Source: Allolobophora icterica
Lineage: Eukaryota; Annelida; Clitellata; Crassiclitellata; Lumbricidae
DNA length: 64,000 bases
NCBI GenBank assembly: GCA_963556255.1
Contig: OY744609.1
Span: 1,222,216-1,286,215 of the forward strand
Reading direction: 5' to 3'
Below, piece after piece: positions 1-9,930 of the stretch. The notes beneath the pieces were generated by a model that saw only the letters and a list, made by a program, of their open reading frames with translations, had not been told where the DNA came from and searched no databases. The first letter of the stretch is position 1. Every line of letters begins with the position of its first letter. Position numbers and translations under genes: made by a program.

Positions 1-352
1 AATCTGATCTGATCTAATCTGATCTAATCTAATCTGATCTAATCTAATCTGATCTAATCTGATCTGATCTGATCTAATCTGATCTGATCTAATCTGATCT
101 GATCTGATCTAATCTGATCTAATCTAATCTGATCTAATCTAATCTGATCTAATCTAATCTGATCTAATCTGATCTGATCTGATCTAATCTGATCTAATCT
201 GATCTGATCTGATCTAATCTGATCTGATCTAATCTGATCTGATCTAATCTGATCTAATCTAATCTGATCTAATCTAATCTGATCTAATCTGATCTAATCT
301 AATCTAATCTGATCTAATCTAATCTGATCTAATCTAATCTGATCTAATCTGA
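1..352. repeat. AATCT/GATCT pentanucleotide satellite, interspersed type
   Basis: Continuous 5-bp tandem array made only of AATCT and GATCT units, cut by the left window edge. The two unit types are finely mixed in singles and short runs, unlike the long homogeneous blocks of the array at 60556-62675. It ends at GATATGCC and passes directly into a Box 2 / Box 1 module. Confidence 0.97.
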
Positions 353-620
353 TATGCCACCAATTGAACGGTGTTAATGGCCTTTGTTTTCATAAGATGT
401 CGTTAAACACGGGACACTACTGCAAAACATTAATGAGTGAATGTGGGTGAGCCTTCAATACCATAATGATTAACGTAGTCAACCGCTAATTTTAAACACC
501 TCTTTTAAGGAACTTCTAAGTTTATATAATTCGAGCAATTGCCAATTCATGGTGATACGATCAGCATTTCAAACGAATATTGTCAGCAGGATTTCACCAT
601 CAACTACCATCTTAAATGAT
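353..620 (-). repeat. Dispersed module: Box 2 then Box 1, minus orientation
   Basis: Reverse Box 2 (CATAAGATGTCGTTAAACAC, about 394-413) followed by the usual ATTAATGAGTGAATG spacer and a reverse Box 1 (TTTAAACACCTCTTTTAAGG at 491-510 with TTTATATAAT at 521-530). The same order recurs near 16.8-17.45 kb and 33.87-34.09 kb. No gene seen. Confidence 0.75.
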
Positions 621-1000
621 TTCCAAGATTTTTGACTAACCTAGCATTACTCCCATCCTACGTAGCTCCGAAAACTATTCACCATCAAATCATCCGGCTC
701 ATCCCGGAGGAGGCGCCTAAGGTATTGTGCTGTGTAATCGTGGATAGAATGCCTATATGCATCCAGGATATCTTCCAACTTCACCTCTGTCCTTGCCCAA
801 GTAACTACTCATCTTAAGTTCTCCGATCCATACACAAAATTGCACCTCAACTCTGGACAGATCTCCCTCCTGAATGCCGACATTTCTCCATCGAATTGTT
901 CAAGCTAAAGCCAGATATTAACAAATATTTAAAGAGTGTAAGTTCAATTGCTCGGAGTAAAAAAAGTTAACACATCCCTTGAATTAGAAAATTTGAGACG
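620..1000 (+). pseudogene. LINE C-terminal remnant, family LINE-C
   Basis: Broken coding remnant of a non-LTR retrotransposon protein. Frames around 632-960 give LPSYVA and later LWTDLPPECRHFS, matching the conserved end of CR1/L2-type polyproteins (a leucine-rich segment, then LWN-LPxExR, then an F-K tail). A stop and frame change separate the two parts. The tail after the coding part (CGGAGTAAAAAAAGTTAA) recurs after the other LINE-C copies. Related remnants lie near 2.1, 17.8, 21.2, 25.75, 29.3, 40.7, 44.4, 53.15, 54.2 and 62.8 kb. Confidence 0.6.
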
Positions 1001-1500
1001 TTCTATGTCTGAATAGACTTTTGCGAGGCACTGATCTTTCTTATTGGGAGATCCCATGTTGGTGAATTATTGAGGTCGACGCATTGGTTAAGATATAGCC
1101 TTGAATGGAACGGTTTTCAAGGTGTCCAAATTGACTTGTATTTCAATAGCTGTGTTAATGTTTAAGTCTGCATTCCGCTATTCCAAAACTTCTCCGATCC
1201 TCTACCCATGCAATCGTTCGCACTAATGCCAGATGTTAGCAAATTTTTCAAGAGACTAGGATAAATGTGTCTTAGTAACAAGTTAAAGTATCTATTAAGT
1301 CATCGCCATTCTATGTCTGCCGCGACCGTTTATCTCTAATAACAAAAGTTTACAAATCATTCTTTAAAATGAATTTCATTTGTGGTTAGTTGCTGCTTAA
1401 CGACACTGTGTCATAGCAAAGGTAATTAGCGTCGCCCTCCTCCTCTCTCAGACTTGGAACTGGCAGTAGGCATACCACTGGTAGGGTAGTAGCGGATGAG
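1001..1500 (+). repeat. Dispersed mosaic: Box 1, LINE-C tail, Box 3
   Basis: Box 1 forward (GATATAGCC ... TTTTCAAGGTGTCCAAAT, 1093-1130), a LINE-C tail (about 1170-1275), then Box 3 (1381-1495: GTTAGTTGCTGCTTAACGAC, GCGTCGCCCTCCTCC and a degenerate ACTTGGAACTGGCA). Confidence 0.65.
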
Positions 1501-1575
1501 AATTTCGTTTCTTATTCTCTGTCTTTCTATCATTCGCTTTCACTCCTTTTATTCTCTCAAAAACTTTAAAGATGC

Positions 1576-1576
<1 letters not shown>

Positions 1577-1654
<78 letters not shown>
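1577..1654. repeat. (TA)n microsatellite
   Basis: Pure TA dinucleotide run. It inflates an open frame around 1496-1828 that I do not regard as coding. The next 200 bases hold a partial Box 3 (1662-1715) and a forward Box 1 (ATTTTAAAGGTGTGTAAAAT, about 1841-1860). Confidence 0.97.
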
Positions 1655-1657
<3 letters not shown>

Positions 1658-1860
1658 ATCATTATTCGTTACCCTCCTCCTTTAACCAGGCTTAGGACTG
1701 GCTGCATCAGAGTGCGGATAATCGAGCAGTTGATGGATTATTACAAACAGTTAACTTCGGTAGGAACAAATTATTTTGAGATGACCGAAAGGATCCAAAA
1801 TGTACCGTTCAACGACAGCAACATATAACTTGGAATGCATCATTTTAAAGGTGTGTAAAA

Positions 1861-2400
1861 TGAAGCTGTAATTTCTTATAGAACTATGCAGTTTCAAAGT
1901 GATCTTTCGACCGCGTCACTGGCTTTCTGTGACTGTCTGCTTGTCGCATTTTATCATTATAATAAGTAACTCATATATAACCCGAGGTCGAGAAACAGTG
2001 GCGTCAGAACAGCCAATCATGTCACCACCCAATCATGTCACTCAACCCGGATAACTTCCAACATCAACCTTGTCCGTGGCCCATTAACTACTCATATTTG
2101 GTTGTCCGATTCATATCTCGACACCGAATTCAAAGTTAAGTTAGATATTAGGAAAGTTTTCAAGACATTGAGATCAATTCCTCTGAGTAAAAAGTTAAAC
2201 CATCCATAGTGTGTCTTGCGAGCGACTGAAATTTATCTCGTATAACAAAAGTTTACAAAATCATTCTTCATGATGAATTGCATCGATGGTTAGTTTCTGT
2301 TTAACGACTTTGTGTTATGACAAATATAATTAGCGTCGCCCACCTCCTGTATCGATACTTGGGACTGGCGCTACCACAGGTGGGGCAGTGGCGAAGTAAT
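1861..2400 (+). repeat. Dispersed mosaic: D fragment, LINE-C tail, Box 3
   Basis: A D-family fragment (CTGTGACTGTCTGCTTGTCG and GAGAAACAGTGGCG, about 1925-2010), LINE-C tail (about 2040-2210) and Box 3 (2287-2398 with CTTGGGACTGGCGCTACCAC). No gene seen. Confidence 0.6.
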
Positions 2401-3175
2401 TTTACTTTTTATTATCCGAAGTTTAACGTCGCCCTATGACAACAGTGGCCGTTGACGACAATAATTAAGAAGTACAATTTGCAGAAAACGATAAACTTAT
2501 AGTGTCCGAAAGACACCATCTAAAGGTATCAAACATAAGCTTACAATATCAATAAAGTCACATCATGATCATTTAAAGCAATATATCTAATGTTATTTAT
2601 AATGCACATAGCTATAAAATTTTTGATGCAAATTAAACAGTACTTCGCAACTATTGTCACTCGCAAGAAATATTTAAACAACTTCAGATGCACAGTACAT
2701 ATAATTATATTTTATGACATTATATTCTTATTTTATTTTTGAAATGTTTAATTGATTATTTCTTATTCCTCAGTAATTTTACTTTATTATTATTAATCCA
2801 AACATTTAACGTCGTCTTATGGCATCAAAGGCCGTTGACGACAATTCATAAATGCAATTTACAGAAAACAAGATACTTATAGCGTCCGAAAGACACCATT
2901 TAAAAGTGTCAACCAGAGCCGTACAATGTCATAGAATGTCACATCATTTAAAGCATTATATCTAATATTGTTTGAGATTATAATACACATATTAATAAAA
3001 TGCTTGATGCAATTTAAACAGTATTTTACAACAACTACCACACATAAGATATATTTAAACAATTTCAAATATAAATGCACAGTACATATGTCATATAATT
3101 ATAATTATGACATTATATTCTTTTTCTACATTTGAAATTTCTAAGCAATTATTTCTTATTCTTCAGCTTAACGAC
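2400..3175 (+). repeat. H-family repeat, two copies in tandem
   Basis: Two adjacent copies (about 2400-2760 and 2775-3170). Each starts with a Box 2 variant (AACGTCGTCTTATGGCATC), continues with GTCCGAAAGACACCAT and a Box 1 core, and ends AT-rich (GCACAGTACATATAATTATA). Other copies: 27790-28030, 40204-40460 (rearranged) and 52020-52335; a partial reverse copy lies at 58780-58930. Confidence 0.75.
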
Positions 3176-3958
3176 ATTCCATGGTAATATCAACTGCTAC
3201 AATTACACCATGCACGAAATAATAACAAATTCACAAACCGCATACACATTAAATGAAACATATGGTATACCAAGTTGCTTTTTTTTACACTGTTCAGATA
3301 TCTAACACACTCCACCATAAATGTATTTAATTAACAAAGCATATAGAAACATATAATTACAATTGTTTAAAGTTGTGTTTCAGTGTATTGTATTCACAAT
3401 TACCTTATATTTCCTGTATTGCAACACAATATTGTAACACTATACAATATAGTATATTTTCCAATACATAAACCAAATCATACCATATCTAAACAACAAA
3501 ATGTTAGAGGGTAGTAACATAAATACTCAATAATCAATATTTTATATATGTAATTTACTAATTTTACCGTGGACTTCTGAATTATTTGTTGGGTAGTGTG
3601 AAAGCATTTTAAAGGTGTCCAAATGGTGTCCAAATCTTTATAGTAAGTAAGTAAGTATATTCTTGAAATAATAATATAATATTCGTTAATAATAATCTTT
3701 ATAATGTATAATCTTTATAATATATTTTATTTAAAGTAAGTAAATATATTCTTTATTTTACCGGCTTCAAGACGCATTCCAGTGTACACACAACATTTAA
3801 ACAACCGTTATCAAGTCAATGAGAATACAGCATTCTACATGTAAACGGTTTTTTCATCTTCTGATCTGGTATTGGTAAAACTCGGTCATGAGAACGGGGC
3901 CTTCAGAAATTTGTAGCGATGTTTAGCGACATCTGTCGACTTTCAGGGTTTTGGCGGC
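3176..3958. repeat. AT-rich stretch with GTAA retroposon tails and J fragment
   Basis: Mostly AT-rich sequence with no gene. It holds a Box 1 (ATTTTAAAGGTGTCCAAATG, 3609-3628), AGTAAGTAAGTAAGTATATT tails (3643-3665, 3735-3755) like those beside LINE ends at 39.16 and 57.04 kb, and part of a J module (TTTAGCGACATCTGTCGACT, 3922-3941). Confidence 0.5.
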
Positions 3959-3959
3959 C

Positions 3960-4295
3960 ACTGACCTTTATAACCTCATATACGAAGAATATGAGAGAAA
4001 TGAGAGAACAAGAGAAGAGCTGGGAGTAGAAGAAACAATAGTGGAAAAGATCGGGAAGAGGAGACTCAGGTGGTTTGGCCACGTAAGCAGGGTAGGAGAA
4101 AAGAGGTTACCAAATGCTGCATTACACGGACATGTGGAGGGGAAGAGAAGCAGAGGAGGGCAGAGGAAGACCTGGATGGACAACATCAAGGAGGACTTAG
4201 GGGAGAAAGGCACCGACTTAGCCGGAATCTTCGAGACAATCAAGAATAGAGAACTTTGGAGAAGTTTCGTAAAGGCCTCATCGTCAGATCACTGA
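3960..4295 (+). pseudogene. RTE-type LINE, C-terminal fragment
   Basis: An open frame gives a basic protein end containing KRRLRWFGHVSRV, KRSRGGQRKTWMDNIKEDLG and a final LWRSFV. This is the characteristic C-terminus of RTE/jockey-like endonuclease-reverse transcriptases, downstream of the RT domain. The RT and endonuclease domains are absent, as expected of a 5'-truncated insertion. The frame is open to its stop at 4295. A short GAAGAGAAGAAATAAGAAG purine tail follows. Confidence 0.75.
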
Positions 4296-4426
4296 TGGAA
4301 GAGAAGAAATAAGAAGAAGAGAAGAGATACGAAGAATACACGATCATCTATTTCAAGTGAATGGATTGGAACATTTTAACGACATCTTGTGGTTTCAAAG
4401 GCCGTTGACGTCGATAGGAGAAAATT

Positions 4427-4694
4427 CAGGGCTTTTTTTCAGCCGGAACGAGCCGGAACGGCGTTCCGGCACCTTTTTTCAGCTACTAAATATATTTTTT
4501 TAATTTTAATAATAAAAACAATAATTTTGTTATTTTAATTTAATTTCAGTGTTTTTGAACTGTTTTCAGTGTTTATTCAGACCCCTACCAACACCCAATC
4601 CCGTTTTTCTCGTGATTTTAGCCCACCCATAAATGTTGCGTTCCGGAATCTATTGTTCCGTTCCGGAACCTTTTTTTCTAGAAAAAAAGCACTG
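4427..4694. mobile_element. hAT-type MITE, 268 bp, with 8-bp TSD
   Basis: Terminal inverted repeats CAGGGCTTTTTTTC (left) and its complement GAAAAAAAGCACTG (right), one mismatch in 14. Flanked by a perfect 8-bp duplication AGAAAATT at 4419-4426 and 4695-4702. The interior carries GC-rich GTTCCGG/CCGGAAC motifs near both ends. It has no coding capacity, so it would depend on a hAT transposase elsewhere. TIR form plus TSD length make the hAT call firm. Confidence 0.9.
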
Positions 4695-4702
4695 AGAAAA
4701 TT

Positions 4703-5596
4703 TATATAGTTTTCACCCTTAGGTAACTAGCGTCTATATATTTAGAATAACGTGAGTGTGATTTATATATTGCTTCTAATAAAACGTTTAAATAAAAACG
4801 TCTATGAATATTACGCCCAACCCCCGCTGCCATGGCTACGGGTCCTAAGTAACACCTTACACCTCTTCACCCTCTGAAAAAACGGCAATGTTGTATTTAA
4901 ATCGATTGCGCATTCGTCATAGTGAGTACATGTCTAATTGCGTCTTGTAAGCTGAGTAATTGCGAAATTATCATCAACGCTAATGAATAAAAGTAATGAG
5001 TGGATGAAGAAGAAGACGACATTGTAACCAGAATGTTCAACATTAACAGTTGAATTTGAACACCCCTTTTAAGATGTTTCACATTGCTATATAAAAGCTC
5101 TCCTGCCTATTAGCAATCGCTTGAATTCTCCTCCATCCGATGCAGAAAGGTCACTCCTCCTATACTCTCTTCCCAAAGAGCAATGCAACCTTGATCCTAT
5201 ATAATTATACTCTAGATATGTAGATATTATATCCATTGATTTACAGCATCTGCCGTTTCAGGCGATCGAACTTATAAGGCACGCCTTATAAAGTTGGGCT
5301 AATCGAAGACCTGTCCGATTAGAGTGAATATAAAAGTTCAACGACATCTTATGGCATCAAACGCCATTGATATCGACCGTATCTTACCCGACACAAGAAG
5401 TTATTCTACGTTGTTAATCCACATTCTGTTGATACCTTTTATTTAAAGAAGCCTGCACGGAGAGTTCATATTATGTTTGAATGCGTTTAATTAAGATATA
5501 GATCAGGGCACCCCGTCAAAAGAGCGCCGACAAAAGAGCGCCAACAAGAAGTGTAGGGTGTGACGACAAATGGTTCACTGACGAAAGGTTCACGAT
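4703..5596. repeat. Dispersed mosaic
   Basis: Reverse Box 1 with TATA (GAACACCCCTTTTAAGATG, about 5056-5074; CTATATAAAAG, about 5088-5098), a segment shared with 16.0-16.25 kb (GCATCTGCCGTTTCAGGCGA), Box 2 (GTTCAACGACATCTTATGGC, about 5336-5355). Near 5518-5545 there are two short direct copies of AAAAGAGCGCC. No gene seen. Confidence 0.55.
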
Positions 5597-6215
5597 CTTC
5601 CAGCTCTAGTTTTAGATATATTTTCATAACTCTTCCAGCTTCTAGTTTAGCTATGTTTTCGTCGAGAATCCAGCTTTTAGTTTTACCTATATTTGTATCA
5701 CTCTTCCAGCTGCTAGTTTAGCTATGTTTTCGTTGAGAATCCAACTTTTAGTTCTAGCTATTTTTCATCTATCTTCCAGCTTCAAGTTTAGTTATGTTTT
5801 CGTTGAGAATCTAGCTTCTAGTTTTAGCTATATTTTCATCACTCTTCCAGCTTCTAGTTTAGCTATGTTTTCATCACTCTTCCAGGTTCTAGTTTTAGCT
5901 ATATTTTCATCACTCTTCCAGCTTCTAGTTTAGCTATGTTTTCGTCGAGAATCCAGCTCTAGTTTTAGCTATATTTTCGTCACTCTTCCAGCTGCTAGTT
6001 TAGCTATGTTTTCATCACTCTTCCAGCTTCTAGTTTAGCTATGTTTTCGTCGAGAATTCAGCTCTAGTTTTAGCTATATTTGTATCACTCTTCCAGCTGC
6101 TAGTTTAGCTATGTTTTCGTTGAGAATCCAACTTCTAGTTTTAGCTATATTTTCATCACTCATCCAGTTTCTAGTTTTAGCTAAGTTTTCATCGAGAACC
6201 CAGCTTCTACTTGAG
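5597..6215. repeat. Dimeric minisatellite, about 71-bp higher-order unit
   Basis: Alternating half-units of 35-36 bp: one carries CTAGTTTTAGCTATATTTTC followed by ATCACTCTTCC, the other CTAGTTTAGCTATGTTTTCG followed by TCGAGAATCC. The A/B alternation gives a roughly 71-bp dimer, repeated about eight times with several local A-A or B-B exceptions. Short open frames in it are by-products of the repeat. Confidence 0.9.
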
Positions 6216-6480
6216 TTGTGTGATAGTTTTATAATAGCGTTGAGAGGTAAGGTGGCATTAAAGTGATACCTCTCCCACAGTCCTACTTCCTCTGGTAGTA
6301 CCGGATAGCTGGAAAGACTTAGCTCTAGCTCACTTGAAGGTCAATCAATTTGAAGGCCCCCCGTTTCCTATGCGAACGTACATTATCAGTAGACCCCCAT
6401 TCGCAAGCATACGCAAGCACATGGATTTCGGTAACCCCTCCCCCTCCATGCGTACGTAACATATGGATGGTCCCCAATGA
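6216..6480. repeat. Possible MITE fragment with paired CRTACGTA motifs
   Basis: GC-richer than its surroundings. Two similar blocks in direct orientation, TATGCGAACGTACATTAT and CATGCGTACGTAACATAT, are each followed by a C-run. No clear terminal repeats or target duplication found, so the element type is open. Confidence 0.3.
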
Positions 6481-6784
6481 AAGCATTGATGGAAGATGAC
6501 TTTTTGAAGGTGGCTCCTCATCAGAAGTTCCAAGATCAGCGGTCCAGGATGGATGGCGGCGATAGTAGCTTCATCCGCATGCACACCGGAAAAAAAGAAT
6601 TAGGACGAATATTTATAGAAGTCCGGCCATCAATATTGCTGAATCGTCCTCTGTTGATAGATCTGTATGATGTATTGATGTTTCTGAGAAATGTGTTGAT
6701 AAGACATGTGTTGATAAATCTGTTACAAGTCAAGATGATGTAAATATTCAGGTTTTAAGTTAAATAAAAATTTCAAATGCAGAT

Positions 6785-7066
6785 ATGGTAAGACAAGAGA
6801 AGGTCATTACCATGGATAAATCCATATTGATGTCCAATGAGGTGACAAACCATGTAAACAAATCATTAACTGACCAAGTTATTGAAAGCACAATTAATCA
6901 TAAATCCCTTTCTTGTATGACTGAAGAAAAAAGGAAGCTACGGGAGTATCAGTCACGCACTGTGTTTATAGAGGGACATAAAGATGATCTCCGTAAGTAC
7001 TTTAAACACATGCCTCGGCAACTCAAAAAGGAAGTAGTAGAGAAAACGAGGGAAGAGGTTGGATAG
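6785..7066 (+). CDS. Possible host exon or processed gene fragment, unknown
   Basis: A 93-codon frame with a charged, non-repetitive composition (segments TEEKRKLREYQSR, EGHKDDLRKYFKHM, EVVEKTREEVG), unlike frames produced by simple repeats. A splice-acceptor-like AAATTTCAAATGCAG ends two to three bases before the ATG. An AATAAA lies at about 7170, roughly 100 bases past the stop. I recognise no domain. It could be a terminal exon, a retrocopy, or part of a transposon ORF. The preceding frame 6477-6743 is in a different phase and is not clearly linked. Confidence 0.25.
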   Translation: MVRQEKVITMDKSILMSNEVTNHVNKSLTDQVIESTINHKSLSCMTEEKRKLREYQSRTVFIEGHKDDLRKYFKHMPRQLKKEVVEKTREEVG

Positions 7067-7870
7067 GTTTTTATTACTCAACAAGGTGACCTGTACATTG
7101 AGTGAGCTTCTGTTTAAATTGTATATGTTGTATCTTTTATAAAGGTGTTTTGAAAACTTAAATGACACCAATAAAGAGCCCACGAGGTGTCTTTTTAAAA
7201 AGTCTGTACATTGTTTCATATATGTCAGTTATTTTTGTCGATGTTCTGTCGTTCTTCGTGAAGTCATCATCTAAGTGAAGCGCTAAATAAAGAAAAAAAT
7301 AAGCACATTTACTTAGGATAATCCGTCACTGTGTCGTAGTCGCATTGCGAAAGGTCTCTCTGCCTGCTTGCCTTTGTGTGTTACGCCTTTCGTATAATAC
7401 CTAAAAGTGTTATTTAAATATACTGTGATAATCTAGGTATACAAGTGTGGGTGTTATATGCCATCGGTTGATGTCTTGTACATTAGCCACCGGATCAATA
7501 GAAGTTACTGACCACAATTGATGATGAGGACGAGGAGGAGTGTAGAGAATGCGAAGTATCTTTATTTTATCGCATAAAGAGCTGCGTCTCAAAATCCTAT
7601 CATCATTATGCTTTTGTGTATTATTCTGAGTCTCATAATATAACGTCTTTTCTACAACTAACGAAGGCGCTAGAACATTACTACCTATATATTTATGAAC
7701 ACAAATTAACAGCACGAGTTGTAGAATAAAACTCCTTTAGACGTCAACAGCCTTCATGTCTTAATATGTATTCAAACCTTTGGAATTTATGCAGTCTTTA
7801 GACACCTGTAAAATGTTTCTTTACAGTCCTATATATAATTGTATGGCGCAAACACCGCAAATAAAACCCA
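7067..7870. other. Unassigned stretch
   Basis: No gene or recognised transposon. One Box 1-like site (CTTTTATAAAGGTGTTTTG, about 7134-7152). A minus-strand frame at 7410-7715 shows no family motif. Confidence 0.3.
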
Positions 7871-7875
7871 AACTA

Positions 7876-7985
7876 GAAATGAAGTCATCTGAAACTGAAA
7901 CTGAAACTGATATGTCAGTTAACTGAAACAGAAACTTAAAAGGCCAGAAACTGAAACTAAATTGAAACTGGAATAGACAAAACTT
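7876..7985. repeat. Degenerate GAAACT hexamer cluster
   Basis: Short cluster of GAAACT units (three in direct tandem near 7889-7907, then scattered copies to about 7970). It resembles a decayed microsatellite; no function is shown. Confidence 0.6.
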
Positions 7986-8214
7986 TAATAGAAACTGACA
8001 TTCAAAACTGAAATTAAGAAAGTTAAATTAGTAGTGAAATGTATTAAATTGCCAATTTAAGAGGTAGTTTATTTAGATCAATGCGTAAAACGACGACTTC
8101 ATACTACTGCTTCTTCTCTAACTAGCGACAACTCAGAGTTTATTCACGCGTTACATATACGACGATGAATTCGTACTATTGTTTCTTCAATAAGTCAGTC
8201 GGTGGGTTACTCAC

Positions 8215-8830
8215 GTAGCTACGTCTGTTCATTCCTCTCTCTGTCTCCGTCCGTATTCTTCTTTGTCCGTCTGCATATCTCTGTACACGTGACATCTGGT
8301 CAGTTGGTCAGTTGACTTGTGATCTGGAATATATGCATCGGGTTGTCAGTCTGTGTGGTCATTAGTGCATGCCTGGCGCCACAGAAGTCAACCATTACAT
8401 ATATATGTATGTTGGTATGTATGTGTGCCTGTTTCTCGATCTGTGTTCTTTTGTCTCGTCGATGTGTCCTCTGCCTCCGTGTCATTGTATCTGTCTCCTC
8501 ATCCATCGCAGTCCATCTGCCTTTATTTCTCGATCCATACTTTGTCTGTGTATATCTGTCTCTTACTGAATCGGTCTTTATCTTCTCATTTGTCTCTGTA
8601 TCTGCCTCCATCCGTGTCACTGTCATTCTCTGACTGTCTGCATGTCGCATTTCATCAGTCTAATAAGTTACTTACATATGCCGAGGACGAGAAACAGTGG
8701 TGCTAGAACAGCCAAAGGACATATGCTGTTTTCTTCTGCTATTAATTTTGTTGTAGATATTCCTCATACGTTTTTGCGACATCTTGCGATCTAACTTTAC
8801 CAGAATATTAAATAACGAAAAGTCTCGGCA
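8215..8830 (+). repeat. D-family repeat with CT-rich head
   Basis: Begins with an imperfect TCTGTCTC-type pyrimidine tract (to about 8640), then CTCTGACTGTCTGCATGTCG, CCGAGGACGAGAAACAGTGG and TTGCGACATCTTGCGATC. The same ordered blocks occur at 32590-32960, 34750-34990, 51410-51990 and 62930-63180. Overlapping frames on both strands here come from the CT-rich tract and are not genes. Confidence 0.8.
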
Positions 8831-9059
8831 ATTACGAAGTTTACCAATGGCGCACCAAAACCAAGCTCTAATAAGAAGATCAGTCCGTAAGACAGAGAGG
8901 CAGCCTATGGGGGATAAGCAATTTTAAAGAGGTAAGTTTTAAGTTAAGAACGAAATGACACAAGCGACTGAGCAGAGTGCACAGACACTGCAGGTAGTTC
9001 CAAAAAGTAGGTCCAACAACCTAAAAAGCTTGTTCATCAAAAACATTTCTTGATTTAGG

Positions 9060-9930
9060 TATATGACCAGACAAAGATAATCAGATGAAATCGTTGAATA
9101 ATGATGTCTGGTTAGCAAGAACCGACTTTACGTATTGTGGATGGCCAGAATTCAAAGTTTTATAAACTATGAGCCCCAATTTGAAACTAATTCTTTGCTG
9201 AACATTAATCCAATGCAGCGATTTGAGCACAGGGGTTGCAAGTTCATATCTTGATGTATTAGTTATGGTTTTAGCCAAAGAGTTCTGTACTCTCTACAGC
9301 TTCAGGATGTTTGCCTTATTGATACCAGTAAGAAACGAGTTACAGTAATCTAAGCGACTGGAAAAATATGCATTTACAATTATTGAGTCACCAAGTTTCA
9401 ATGACTTAAGCCGATGAAATTTTTAAAGTTACTGCGGAGTGCCCTGTAGCAGAAATTCAGTCTTTGGAGGTTTAAGGAAGAGCTTACTGGCCGCCATCCA
9501 AGACTGTGCCTCATCAAAGACAGCAGACAACAGCTGCACAGATGAGTCACATGACAGAATCTCAAATGAAATGCACATTTGAGTATCATCAGCATAGAAA
9601 TGATATCCCAGTGAATGACTACCCAGCAGTGTTCCTAGTGGTATGGTGCACTGGCGTAAACTTGTCCAAATATTTGGGAGGGGGATTTGGTTATTCATTC
9701 TACACTTGTTGCATCGGGTGTACAGTCCATTTCAATTATTGGTTGGGGGGCACGTGCCCCGGCTGCGACCCAGAGTCTACGCCTATGGTGTGTTGCATAG
9801 TTTAAACAAAAGAGGACCAAGCACAGAACCCTGTGGAACACCACGTGGCATCAAAGTACCATATGAGTAATTACCATTGTTAAGTACACAGACTGATTCT
9901 GTGCGTGGACTACGATTGGCAATCACTAAA
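9060..9930 (-). pseudogene. L2/CR1-like LINE reverse transcriptase remnant
   Basis: Read on the minus strand from about 9870 down: GVPQGSVLGPLLF (RT motif B), then after an insertion YADDTQM (catalytic motif C), a segment with SSRLDYCNSFLTG, then LKSLHWINVQQRISFKLG near 9210. These are consecutive landmarks of L2/CR1-superclade RT and its C-terminal extension. Several stops and frame changes make it non-functional. The MITE at 9645-9797 separates motif B from motif C. N-terminal endonuclease absent. Confidence 0.85.
9645..9797. mobile_element. MITE with GGCGTA ends inside the LINE
   Basis: Inserted between RT motifs B and C of the surrounding LINE. Ends are CACTGGCGTAAAC and GTCTACGCC, with a flanking TATGGTG on both sides as apparent target duplication. 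Interior has complementary G-rich and C-rich tracts (GGGAGGGGGATTTGG, GGGGGGCACGTGCCCC). A second copy is at 49195-49296. Confidence 0.7.

Noticed and set aside
1..352. Telomere
   Set aside because: The units are AATCT/GATCT, not a known telomeric repeat such as TTAGGG, and similar arrays sit inside dispersed repeats.
1496..1828. Open frame of 110 codons across the (TA)n run
   Set aside because: It is dominated by alternating Ile/Tyr from the dinucleotide repeat; flanks match Box 3 fragments.
7876..7985. Interferon-type response element (GAAACT repeats)
   Set aside because: A decayed hexamer microsatellite explains it; no promoter or gene nearby.
8300..8706. Overlapping open frames on both strands
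   Set aside because: They arise from a CT-rich simple-repeat tract in the D family; the same pattern appears at 51.4-51.9 kb.
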